Assembly (NCBI GenBank): GCA_028274465.1 | Contig: CM051456.1 | Coordinates: forward strand, 43,088,870 to 43,152,869 | Source of the DNA: Plantago ovata | Lineage: Eukaryota; Streptophyta; Magnoliopsida; Lamiales; Plantaginaceae | Direction of reading: 5' to 3' | DNA: 64,000 bases | In this document: in pieces, positions 46,901-56,735 of the stretch | How the letters are laid out: each line of letters opens with the position of its first letter | Numbering within the stretch: position 1 is the first letter of the stretch | Made by a program: the position numbers and the translations under genes | Notes under the pieces: model-generated | Seen by the model: only the letters and a program-made list of their open reading frames with translations | The model's database searches: none | What the model was told of the DNA's origin: nothing

Positions 46901-49229
46901 GGTCGAGTATGAAGGCTAAAAGGTCACTAGAAGGCAAAAACCGAGTCCGAAAAGGAAAAGAAATCCAAAAACGCGTCTCTCGCCGACTGAAGCTCCCGGG
47001 CGATTCGCCCAGGATGTGGGGCGGTTTGCCCCACCAGGCGGTTCGCCCGGTGTGTGGGGCGACTCGCCCCACGCGTGCCGAACTCCTATATATAGTTGTT
47101 GTTTCTATACGTTTTTTCATACTTCCTCAGACCTTTTTTCATACCTTTCTCATTAGTTTTAGGGAGGAATTCTCCAGAGCTTGTTCTGGGAATTCTTAGC
47201 ATAGGAGACATTTTTCCTTATCAATTTGGAGCTTGTGAGATCGCGAATCTTCGGAGATTGACAACCTTCGTCGGTAACATTGTATCTCAGATTTTTCTAT
47301 TTATATATCTTTCAACATGTTTTCATTCAATCTTGCTATGATTTCTGTTGATTGCATGACATCTATGAGTAGCTAAATCTATCGTTGGTGATAGTATGTG
47401 ATTTCTTAGCGAGGGTTCTTAATTGTGCATGATGGCGGTAATGCAAATCAGACTTTGAGTTATTGCATTGTTTCTTTGATCTATCTAAGCCCTCTATCTT
47501 CGTAGTGTTGAATAAAACGGAACACATTGGACAACTCATGATCTTAGATCTCTATGCAAAACGATCGGGTACTTCATGCATGATTATTAACCCACTATGC
47601 TTTGAATGATCATACTATCACTAACTTCCATTATCTTGATAAGAAAAATCTGTGCTAAGTCGTCTGTTGATTTTATAGTTTAAGTTAAATTAGATAAAGC
47701 TAGTTATAGTCCTTAGAGATCGACACTCGAGGTTATTTTACTGCTACACTACGGTTTTCGTTGTAGTTGTGAATTGCCTTTGGCTAAAAACAAATTTATT
47801 TGATTAATTTGAATCTGACAAATTCCAGTTCATCACTTATATATGTCATGTCTTTTTTTGTTTAAGGCCATGACAAAAATGAAAGATTCCACCCCTGCTG
47901 CATATGAGTACCTCATCAATATACCTCTAGGTTTCTGGGCTAGGCATGCATATGATATACATGTGAAGATTGACCATGTAACAAACAACATGAGTGAGTC
48001 ATTTAACTCATGGATTGAAGGTGTGAGAGGGCATTCAGTCTTTAATATTATGGAGGGACTTAGGCAGCAGATCATGAGGAGAATTGTGTTCAGACAGAAG
48101 AAGGAGAAAAGGCTTTCCTCAGTGTTGATGCCTAGAATCCTAGACAAACTTAATGATCAGATTCGACAAAGTGGGAGGTGTAGGGTGGTAATTGAAACTG
48201 GAACAACTATTTTTGAGGTGCAAGACTACACATACAAGTTTGTGGTGGATTTGGACAGTAGGTCTTGTGATTGTAGGAGATGGGATGTCACTGGGATCCC
48301 ATGTAGGCATGCTTGCTGTGCCATCACCTACATGAGATTGGAAGCTGAGGATTTCCTTTCTGAAAACCACACTAGAGCTGCCTACAAAAGAACTTATGAC
48401 CTGAAAGTCTGGCCAGTTCAAGGTCAACAGTTCTGGCCATCAGATTTGACTACACAGCAGTGCTTGCCTCCAAATGTTAGAAGACAACCTGGAAGGCCTC
48501 CAAAGAATAGTATTAAACATCCTTCTGAGGGTGGTGCAACTACCTCAAAGAAGTCCAAGACACCAGTCCATCAACAAAGAAAGCCTCCAACATGTTCTTG
48601 TTGTCTAGAAAAGGGACATACTTACAGAAGATGTCCTGAATGATTGAGTTGCACTATTTAATGTTCATTTATGTTATCTGTTCTTCTCTAATACTAACTA
48701 CAATGTAACTATATTGGTGTAGTTGAGAGCCAACAACAATGACCCTATTCCTGAAGAAGAATCAGTTGTTCCTATATCTCCAGTCCATGAAGTAAGGGTT
48801 TTTTGCTGTATATGTTTATTTGTAACCTTGTTGGTGTATAATTGATCTTATTGACAACTTTTTGGGAACTTCCAGGCTGCCATAGATGAACCAACAGATG
48901 TACCTGAGACATCAAGAGGTGGAGGAAGAGCTGGTAGAGGAAGGGCTGGCAGAGGCAGAGGGAGAGGAGGTATGGCTGGCAGAGGTAGAGGGAGAGGAGG
49001 TATGGCTGCTTGGTTTACTGCAAGTAGAGGGAGTGGTGATAATGGCACTGGAGCAAGTGGTGAGAGTGGAACTGGAACAAGCGGCACTGGCAGAGGTGGT
49101 GACAATGGAGCTGGAGTAAGGGGAACTGGCAGAGGAAGAGCAAGAGCAAGAAGAGGTAGGGGAAGAGGAAGGGCATCTCAGCAGGCTCAATCATCTCAGC
49201 CAATGGATTGCCCAGACTGGCTCCTTTAA
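43927..49229 (+). pseudogene. MULE1 transposase gene (MuDR type), inactivated
   Basis: Domains in order: an N-terminal PB1-like region (43927-44240, MGGKYYIRIHYCRDESKT); a long acidic linker with internal repeats; a MuDR DNA-binding domain (about 45480-45760); the MULE catalytic domain (FFDGCHLRGKYGG near 46150, MGDRQKGL spanning an intron); a SWIM finger (CDCRRWDVTGIPCRHA near 48265); a CCHC knuckle (about 48592-48636); and an Arg/Gly-rich tail. GT-AG introns: 46363-46437, 46597-47866 (includes the inserted LTR; about 81 bp without it) and 48792-48875; another probably ends at 48722 but has no clear donor. Single-base frame changes lie near 44250 and 45674, and a stop codon lies at 46012-46014, so no full transposase can be made. 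The tail exons 48723-48791 and 48876-49229 join in frame and end MDCPDWLL. Confidence 0.88.
46652..47835 (+). repeat. Solo Athila-type LTR in an intron of the MULE1 transposase
   Basis: 1184 bp with ends TGATGAACG...GTTCATCA and target duplication CTTAT (46647-46651 and 47836-47840). It is a more divergent sub-family than E. It has at least four GC-rich palindromes (about 46992-47075, for example GGGGCGGTTTGCCCC), a TATATATA box near 47088 and the leader hairpin at 47167-47195. Its intron location would let the host transcript be spliced around it. Confidence 0.92.
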
Positions 49230-49479
49230 GTTCCTTTAGTTTGTTATTCCATACAATGCTACTTTGATGAAACTTTAGTATGGTCCCTTTTGGTAATTTG
49301 GAAGCTACTGTGATGGCTACTATGGTTTCCATTAGTTATTGACAATTGGGCTTGTTTTGGTTAGTTTGTGAACTACAGATGCCTTGTGAAATATTTGGCA
49401 TTGGCATCATTATGCAATGCAAGTACTTTTATTAATCCATAGAAAGATGTTATTACATATGCTTGCTCTTTTACATCAC

Positions 49480-49854
49480 CTAGTTCTTGAAACTTTGAAC
49501 AATTTGCACACTAAGGTACACTGTCAATAGTAGCAGATTCATAGCTACAAGTACATATATGAGATGTAAGTTGTTTGCTTCACATGCCCGTCTAGTTGCA
49601 GTGCGCCTCACCTCCACCCTTCTGGCTTGATTCCCTTCACTTTGTATCTCTTCCCTTTTCTGCTCTTCCCCATTGTTGTTGTAGAGCTCCTCCTCATCAA
49701 CATCACCCCACTGGGAGAACCCATGTGTGCCACACTTCCAATACATTCTTCCATTTGGGTGTACGACTAGCACGGTGCGCTTACGACAATTGTTGGAACG
49801 ACATATCGGACGCCCATGCCATATAGGACTGCTAGACGTACCGCAACCACCCAT
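49480..49854 (-). CDS. MULE1 second gene: small GRF-type zinc-finger protein with C-terminal membrane segment
   Basis: An intact frame of 124 residues on the minus strand, convergent with the transposase and ending about 250 bases from it. Residues about 13-50 (RPICRSNNCRKRT... GRMYWKCGTHGFSQW) match the pattern of a GRF-type zinc finger; the last usual Cys appears as His. An acidic middle and a Lys/Arg-rich part follow. Residues about 96-117 (LHLIYVLVAMNLLLLTVYL) form a likely membrane anchor. Small GRF proteins with a terminal membrane segment are common in plants, usually without known function. The start is the first ATG, close to the right terminal repeat, whose promoter could drive it. 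It could be a captured host gene or a true second MULE gene. Confidence 0.6.
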   Translation of the reverse strand: MGGCGTSSSPIWHGRPICRSNNCRKRTVLVVHPNGRMYWKCGTHGFSQWGDVDEEELYNNNGEEQKREEIQSEGNQARRVEVRRTATRRACEANNLHLIYVLVAMNLLLLTVYLSVQIVQSFKN

Positions 49855-50159
49855 GTTTTGTACAATGAAATCTGATGATTTCTACCCCTTTTGCTAAGTG
49901 ATGTGGGTGTGTAAAAGAGTGTTTATTTGGATGAAAATTGATGATTTCTACCCCTTTAAATAGATCTAACTGCCTCTCCAACGGCTAGTTTTTCAAATCC
50001 AAAATTGATCTAAACAATTACACTAAAGTTAGCAAAATCTAAATTCAATTATATTTTGGTACTCACGTGCTTGTCAAGTGAAAAAGTTACCACGCAGTAA
50101 ATAATGGTTGTTTGGCTCAGCCAAAATTCAATTTTTGAACAGTGCTTAGAGCGGCAGAA

Positions 50160-50252
50160 AGTCAAGATCGGGTACCAAAATGTAATTGTTAGTCTAGTGG
50201 GAACAAATATGATATTAGGGTATCTTGCAGGGTACTAAAAAGTTATGGACCC
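50160..50252 (-). repeat. MULE1 right terminal inverted repeat
   Basis: The counterpart of 43364-43462, ending GGACCC just before the target copy TAATTAATA. The second gene starts about 300 bases inward of this repeat. Confidence 0.8.
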
Positions 50253-50333
50253 TAATTAATATATCCTTTTAATCCAACCTAAATTATATTTCTAAAATAT
50301 AATCTTTAATAGTAATCTCATAAATACAATTAA

Positions 50334-51373
50334 GGGTCGGTATCTTTTTAGGGTATCAATAGCGTATCTAATAACAGATTAGTACCCATTAGACAAACAA
50401 TAACATTTTAGTGCCGAATTTGACCAACTTGGCGCTCTAAGAACTGTTCCAAAATCTGATTTTTGGGCAGCCAAACAAGATTGTGTGGGAGTACTAAAAT
50501 GTAATTGAATTTTACATATTTTTAGTCTTTTCTTTATTTTTCTTTTCTTTTTTACTTTTTCCTTTTCCTTTTTCTTTTTATTTTTCTTCTCTTCTTCTTC
50601 TTCTTCAAGTCTAGTACCGGATTCCGGTACGGACTTGAAAAACTCCCAGATCGGAAAATCTCCGATCTGGGAGCTCGTCTCCTATTTGGGAGCTCCACAA
50701 GCTCCGACCTAGGAGCTTAAGTGCTCCCAGATCGGAGCTTTGTATATCCCGATCTGGGAGCTTGCAAGCTCCGACCTGGGAGCTTAAGTGCTCCAAGATC
50801 AGAGCTTTGTAGCTCCCGATCTGGGAGCTTGCAAGCTCCGACCTGGGAGCTCAAGTGCTCCCAGATCGGAGCTTTGTAGCTCCCGATCTGGGAGCTTGCA
50901 AGCTCCGACCTGGGAGCTTAAGTGCTCCCAGATCGGAGCTTTGCAGCTCCCGATCTGGGAGCTGCACAAGCTCCTTGACCGGAGCTTGTAAGCTCCGGTC
51001 AGGGAGCTTGCAAGCTCTAATCTGGGAGCATATGTTCTCCCAGATCGGAGCTTGCATTATTCCGGCCGGTGGGAGCAGAGCTCCGGTCACCGGAATTATT
51101 TCGGTGACCAGAGTTCTGAAGAAGAAGATCGAAGAAGAAGAAAGGGAGAAAAAAATAAAAAGAAAAAAATATATAAAAGAATTAAAAAAGTAAAATAATT
51201 TTTTCTTACTGTAGTTAAGTTAAGGCCTTGTTTGTTTGGGCATGAAATTCTCGGTGGCAAAGTTGTAAATATTGAGCAGTCAACCCAAAAAGGTACTAAA
51301 ATGTTATTGTTGAACTAAAGGGTATTAATCTGTTATTAGGTGTCATAAGGATACCCTTCCACGATAATAACTC
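50334..51373. mobile_element. MULE2: small non-autonomous Mutator-like element
   Basis: 1040 bp flanked by a perfect 9-bp target duplication TACAATTAA (50325-50333 and 51374-51382). Terminal repeats are imperfect, roughly 90 bp, with shared segments GGGTATC, CTAATAACAGATTA and CAATAACATTTTAGT. They resemble the termini of MULE1, suggesting mobilisation by the same kind of transposase. It encodes no transposase. Its middle is a palindromic tandem array. Confidence 0.85.
50640..51075. repeat. 67-bp tandem array of palindromic units inside MULE2
   Basis: Units start with GCTCCGACCTGGGAGCTTAA at 50701, 50768, 50835 and 50902, exactly 67 bases apart. Each unit contains short inverted repeats such as GCTCCCAGATCGGAGC and CCGATCTGGGAGCTTGCA. 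Degenerate partial units flank the array. Open frames through it are a by-product of the 67-bp period and are not considered genes. Confidence 0.88.
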
Positions 51374-52535
51374 TACAATTAATTTAATTAATATTCTCAT
51401 AATATTAATTGTGCCACAACTAATTGTAATTACTCTTAATTATTTATAATCCCATATCTATGGTCATGCGGATAAGCTGAATCACCACATAGTGTGACCC
51501 AGACGACCTCAGTGTATTAAGCTTGTAACATTACTAGGCGTCATGGGATTGCTATACGGTCCCATTTGCAATATTAATACATGAGGACGTTTGAGAGATT
51601 TCTCAAAGCTACCCTTTCGTTGTTGAAGCCTGTTGCACTCAATGCGGCAACGGTAAGGTCCTTTCATCTGACTTACTCGAATGCATCTAGGATCGATGAA
51701 GTGTCTATCTCAATAATACACTCATGGTGTCTTCAGTGAGTTGCTTGGTTAATGCAATATATCTTATGACCATTCATAATATATCCATACGTTGGCCAGC
51801 GGTTTTACCAACACAACCATAAACGACTTGAGTAGTACTCTCCAATTCTACACATGAGAGATGAATCATCACAGGAACACTTATCATCCACATTTGTAAT
51901 GTAGTCATGATCCCAGAAGGGCCGTAGCATGCTTCTTATTTAGAGAGGGCATTGGATCCCTTCCAAAGACATGGGAAAACAAATGTGATGATAAAGTCCT
52001 GGGAGTCAAAGGATGAATGGCATCACTTCGACAACTCCGGTTCCCATAGACACTTCAATGTAGAATATACATCGATGGGAGTATCCGGTGGGTTCTTACA
52101 TTGTTTGGAATCCTCCTGTAACAACTATGCGTAGTTATGGGAACATCATGAATACGTCTAACGATCCATTCCGTGGTCGTGAGATCGACTCACACTTGCT
52201 TTAACAAGTATAACCTCCACGCATACTAGTCTCAATTGCCTCATTCAGACCCCTACATCCGAGATGAGCTTCGACTAGGGAGAGTTCGGGATAGATAATA
52301 ATTCACATAGTTCCCACTAATTATGTGATCAGTCATCTATCCACAAGGGACATGTTTGATATCTATACAGACCAACCAGATAAAGATATGACATGATGTA
52401 TGCCTGATGTAATATATAAATACGTATGCAAACATAAACATGGATAAAAAAACATATAATATATTACATTGATTGTGTAATAGTACATTTGCCCTTAATA
52501 AAGGTTGTCTCTAGGACATACATACTATCAGGAAA

Positions 52536-53443
52536 GGGCTAAAAATGGGGTATACGTCGGAAAATTTGAAATTCGTCGAAAAATTCTCGATTCAGTTGCT
52601 TGAAAGAGCTCCACGATCTGCTTTGGTATCGACCAGTGTGCTAGTAGGTCTCTCTGAAAAGCTCCTCGCTCTCTCTCTCTCTCTATGCTTTGAGTAAATG
52701 GTTTGCGAAAAGTGAAGAATGAATCGGTCTTCACCTATTTATAGAAGGTTATCTCGGGAATACGAACTGTCGTCTACCCTCGCTCCATCTGGACCGAACA
52801 CGTGTCGACTATCAACGGCCCAGATCACATCCGCCTGGAGAATTTACTAGTCTACCCTTCATGCTCTAGCATCAACCTACCTTGTCGAGGGAGCGCGGAT
52901 TACCTAGCAACAAAAGGTAATTCGTGGAGCGAGGAGCGGGGCCACAAAAGTAGTCCGCAGAGCGAGGAGGGACCGACCATCCGAGAAAGAAAACCAAAGA
53001 AATGTCTTGATATAGTATCGAGGAGATGGTCTCACGTAATAGCTCCTCGAGACACATATACCAGGAAAAAGCGAACGGCTCCGCGAGACAAAAAGTGTCT
53101 AGAAAAAGCGAAAGAAAGTTGTTCCATTCCGTCACCTCGAGACAGTTAACAAGAAGAAAATCGAAGAGGCAAAAATTCAAGTATCTTACTTCTACCTTGG
53201 AATACTTATCCGAGTCCAATCTCTACCCAACAAAAATACCCCTTTTATAAGGTTCGAGTAACGTCTACTCGCACCCTATAAAGTGGGGGGGGGGGAGGGA
53301 GAGATAGGAGGAGGAAAAGTTACTAAGGCATAAATACGAAAATCTTTTTTTGCCCATCACTAGTCGAGGCTTTGCTCGACCTCAACTTTAAAATAGTTCC
53401 ACAACTATCTTCTACAAAGATACTTGGAAACTAGGGTGACATA
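52536..53443 (+). other. Element I 3' untranslated region
   Basis: It matches inverted 55126-56100 of element H at both ends and in patches. It contains TATTTATA at 52736-52743, the reverse of the TATAAATA box of the antisense gene, a CT microsatellite near 52668-52685 and a polypurine tract ending GACATA just before the LTR. No gene is seen. Confidence 0.6.
52736..52743 (-). promoter_or_regulatory. Antisense-gene TATA box in element I
   Basis: TATAAATA on the minus strand, in the same flanking context (CTTCTATAAATAGG) as at 55976-55983 in H. It would drive the antisense extra gene leftward. Confidence 0.5.
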
Positions 53444-54276
53444 TGTTGGTGTTAAAATATGTCCAGTCCGCATTTACGAACTGGAGCGGTCTAAGAGCAC
53501 AACAAGGCTTTAAGGGTCGTCCCTCAAAGGGCTCGACCACACCCAAGTATGTCACTTGAGTCTGGTTCGACCAGCATATGGTCCAACCATCATTGTGAGG
53601 CTGACCCTCAAGACAGTTCACTACAAGGATAAGACTGACCAAAGTAAGGTACGAGGAGCATCTAGGGCTCGACCACCATACGTGGGCGGACCGAGGAGGA
53701 CCTTACGTCATGGTATCACCCTCCAAAGGAGAACAGGCAAAGCACTACTTGGACCATGGAACCTAAGGCATGAGGACCTAGGTCGACCACCCCTGGTCGG
53801 TCCCTAGGGGGCCCGCCTTCCAGAATATTCCATGAGACCTGAAAAGTCAATAATGCCTTCCAAACCCTAGTCAAGATGTTTGGCTCAAAGCCCATGGACC
53901 TCCTTAATGGGCTTGGGTTAAAGGAGGCTTCTATCTTAGCCGGACACTTGTCACGATCCTACATAAAGTGACAATAAAATACTATGAGTGTATAAGGGAT
54001 CTCCATTCATAATCCCAAGGTAAGCAATCATAGCTCTCACCTAACACTCACCTAGGGAATCCCTTCAACTCCCTACACGTGAAGTCTTCTCTCCGGTCGG
54101 ATCCTAGACAGACCGGGTATGAGGTACTAAACCCCCGCCCCCCATCCAGTCTCTTTCAGGTACGAATAAGCTACACGAAGACTACCTATATATCAAAGGA
54201 AGACTACATGAAGAATATCTAAGTAGTTTCCTTTGACGATTTAGTACGAACTTAAGAGGTAGCACGAAATACCAGT
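53444..54276 (+). repeat. 3' LTR of element I
   Basis: It begins TGTTGGTGTTAAAATATG and is homologous to the LTRs of B and H in the opposite orientation. It stops a few bases short of the expected end, exactly where the LTR of H begins. Confidence 0.85.
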
Positions 54277-55125
54277 TGTTGAAGGGTAATTCGTACTTCT
54301 TCTTAAGTTCGCAGTGAGTCGCTATGGTCAACTATTCTAAGTCTTATTCATGTAGTGTTCCTCTTGAAATCATAGGGAACCTTCTTGTAGCTTCCTCGCA
54401 CCTGAAATAGACTAGAGGGGGGGGGGGTTAGTGTCTCTTACCCGGTCTGTAAGGTATCAGACCGGAGTGACGACTTTACGTGTAGGGAGCTGAAGACTTC
54501 CCTAGTGAGAGAAATATTGAGTGGTAGGTGAGAGGTATTAATGCTTACCCGTTGGGTAATGAATGAAGCCTTTATATACTCGTAGACTTTTATGGTCACG
54601 TCGCGTAGGATCATGACACGTGTATGACTGAGATTGAAACGTTCCTTGGCCCAAGCCCATTAAGGAGGTCCATGGGCCTTGGCCCAAGTATCTTGGGTAG
54701 GGTTGAGAGGGCAACATAGACATTTCGGGACCCACGAAGTAATCCGGGAGGCTGGCCCCACAGGGAGCGACCATGCCTGGTCGCCCAGGGTCCTCGAGCC
54801 TCTCTTGTACGTAGGTGGTACGAGTAGTATTCTGTCCAGTTTCTCTCAAAGAGCATTACCTTGACATAAGGTCCTCCTCGAGCCATAGAGATGCTCCTCG
54901 AGCCATAGAGATGCTCCTCGAGCTCAACGGCAGCTTTGTCCTTGTGATGAGCTTATTTTGAGGGTTGGCCTCCTAGTGATGGTCAGACCCTATGTTGGTC
55001 GAACCACACCTTAGTGACATACTTGGGTGTGGTCGCGCCCCTTGAGGGAGGGCCTATGATGCATTGTCGCGCTCTTAGACCGCTCCAGTTCGTACATGCG
55101 GACTGGACATATTTCAACACTAACA
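54277..55125 (-). repeat. 3' LTR of element H
   Basis: 849 bp with plus-strand ends TGTTGAAGGG...CACTAACA. A polypurine tract (minus strand GGAAACTAGGGGGACATA) adjoins its right edge at 55126-55143. Confidence 0.85.
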
Positions 55126-55375
55126 TATGTCCCCCTAGTTTCCAAGTATCTTTGTAGTAGATAGTTGAGGAACTATGTTGAAGTAGAGGTCGAGCAGAGC
55201 CTCGACTAGTAGTGGGCGAAAAAATATTTCCGTATTCGCACCTTGGTATCTTTCCCTTCTCCTATCTCTCCCTCCCCCCCCCCTTTTTATAGGGTGCGAG
55301 CATACGTTGCTCGGACCTTATGAAAAGAGGTATATTTGCTGGGTAGAGATTGGATCCGGGTAAGTATTCCTTGGT

Positions 55376-55640
55376 GGAGTGGAATGGCTTCTTGCCGCTT
55401 TTTTCCTTGCCAATTATCTCGAGGAGAGATAATTTTGAGAGTGGAATGGAATGACTGCTGGCCGTTTTTTTCCTTGCAAATTATCTCGAGGAGAGATAAT
55501 TTTGAGAGTGGAATGGAATGACTTCTTGCCGCTTTTTTTCCTTGCAAATTATCTCGAGGAGAGATAATTATGAGAGTGGAATGGAATGACTTCTTGCCGC
55601 TTTTTTCCTTGCCAATTATCTCGAGGAGAGATAATTTCGA
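55376..55640. repeat. 65-bp minisatellite, about four copies
   Basis: Units of 64-66 bp each contain CTTGCCGCTTTTTTCCTTGC (or a one-base variant) and a self-complementary core CTCGAGGAGAG. Element B has about two copies at 10590-10735, so copy number varies between family members. Confidence 0.75.
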
Positions 55641-55975
55641 GAGTGGCTCCTCGATCCATCACAATGTATCAGTCGATTTTTTGTCTTGACACCTTTTTTT
55701 ATTTGCGAAATCTCGAGGAGAGATACTTTTGAGGGTCGCTCTACGATATGGTCGTCACTCCCGTCATAATCCAAGTGGTGCGGTGCTCGCGCTACGAATT
55801 ACCTAGTGTGATCAGGTAATCCGTGCTGGCATGGGAAAATGTGCCCGAGCGGGAGCGTGGAGGGTAAATTGGTGAATTCGTCAGGCGGCTGTGATATGGG
55901 CCGTTGATAGCTGCCACGTGTTCGGTCCGGATGGAGCGAGGGGCACCGACGGTTCGAATTCCTGGGATACCCTTC

Positions 55976-55983
55976 TATAAATA
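55976..55983 (+). promoter_or_regulatory. Antisense-gene TATA box in element H
   Basis: TATAAATA in the context CTTCTATAAATAGGG is conserved in element I (52736-52743). It lies on the strand of the antisense gene. Confidence 0.55.
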
Positions 55984-56735
55984 GGGGAGGACCGATTCAT
56001 TTCTCACTTTTCCGAAAAATTTTCACCCAGAGCATTTGAGAGAGCGAAGAGCGAAATCTAGAAATCGAGGAGCATTTCAGGCAAGCAAAGTCAGACTTTT
56101 CCGGCGAACTCCTTCCTGTTCCGAGTTCTTTTCCGTCTTCAAACACTCAAACAAGTAAGTCCTTCTTATTAATGTGTAAAATAGCTTGACCGCATGCTTT
56201 ACTCCTTTTCCGTCTTACTTTGCCGTTATGGGGGCGTACGCCCACCGCCTTTCTCCGTTGCCTGAGCCCTCGCCGGCGTACGGCGGGCTTGATAATGATC
56301 CAAGGACTTAAAAAAAACATAAAATGACCGTAACTTGTATGCTTTGCCCTGTAGATTTCGCATGCTTTGCCCCGTAGATTTCGCATGCTTCCCCCTTTTT
56401 CAATTTCTGTAACTCCCCTTCGCCTCCCTAGATTATTCGTTAAATCCATAAAGTATGAGAACTGTAGAGTATGGTGGTTTTTCTTTTTTGTAGCTCGTCG
56501 ATATTTAAGCGGTTGGTCGCTCCCTGTTTGCTTGTCTTCACATGTTAGAGCGGTTGGTCACTCCCTGTTTACTCCTCGCTCTGCTTCTATACTTGTCGTA
56601 GAGTAACTTCTTTTTTACTTATGCCCTTTTTGAGATTTTACTCCGTTCGAGAGGTCGAGCATAATCAATATACATAAACGGACCTCTCGGACCATCACCA
56701 CCCATCCTTACTCTTTTTATGGCCTACCTTTTAGG

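Larger units (their letters stand above)
43364..50252 (+). mobile_element. MULE1: autonomous-type Mutator-like DNA transposon
   Basis: The 6889-bp element is flanked by a perfect 9-bp target duplication TAATTAATA (43355-43363 and 50253-50261). Terminal inverted repeats of roughly 90-100 bp start GAGATAATATCAC and GGGTCCATAACTT; they share stretches such as TTAGTACCC and CAACAATTACAT. It contains a MuDR-type transposase gene reading right and a second gene reading left near the other end. An Athila-type solo LTR has landed inside a transposase intron. The transposase is inactivated (see its entry). Confidence 0.93.
42618..52530 (-). repeat. Solo LTR of the element C family, split by two MULEs
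   Basis: Ends TGTAAGAAAATATGG...CATACTATCA with target duplication GGAAA (42613-42617 and 52531-52535). Without the MULEs and their duplications it is about 1.97 kb, close to the 2011-bp LTR of C. Shared landmarks are the primer-side end (RTGCAGYGGAATT then AAAAAAATTT) and the outer end (TTGTCTCTAGGACATAYATACT). The three LTR pieces are 42618-43363, 50262-50333 and 51383-52530. Confidence 0.82.
32330..54276 (+). mobile_element. Element I: Tat-lineage retrotransposon 3' half, split by insertions
   Basis: Four pieces belong together: 32330-34077 (antisense gene), 42174-42617, 52531-53443 (3' untranslated) and 53444-54276 (3' LTR). They match, in the same order but inverted, element H from about 58330 down to 54277. 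Element E (TSD CATAC) and a C-family solo LTR (TSD GGAAA) separate the pieces. Gag and pol are not present in the window, and the left end joins fragment D abruptly. Broken. Confidence 0.8.
55126..56735. other. Element H 3' untranslated region and antisense-gene leader
   Basis: It contains about four tandem 65-bp units (55376-55640; GGAATGACTTCTTGCCGC then CTCGAGGAGAGATAAT). A TATAAATA box at 55976-55983 precedes the antisense gene. A donor-like CAAGTAAGT (56155) and an acceptor TTTTAG just before the ATG (56736) suggest a leader intron of about 580 bases. No other gene is seen. Confidence 0.6.

Noticed and set aside
50611-51193. Open frames on both strands across the 67-bp array of MULE2
   Set aside because: The sequence repeats with the array (Ser/Leu/Gln/Ala motifs); this is expected from a tandem repeat and is not a gene.
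52668-52685. CT dinucleotide run as a regulatory GAGA-type site
   Set aside because: A short microsatellite in a decayed 3' region; nothing ties it to a promoter.
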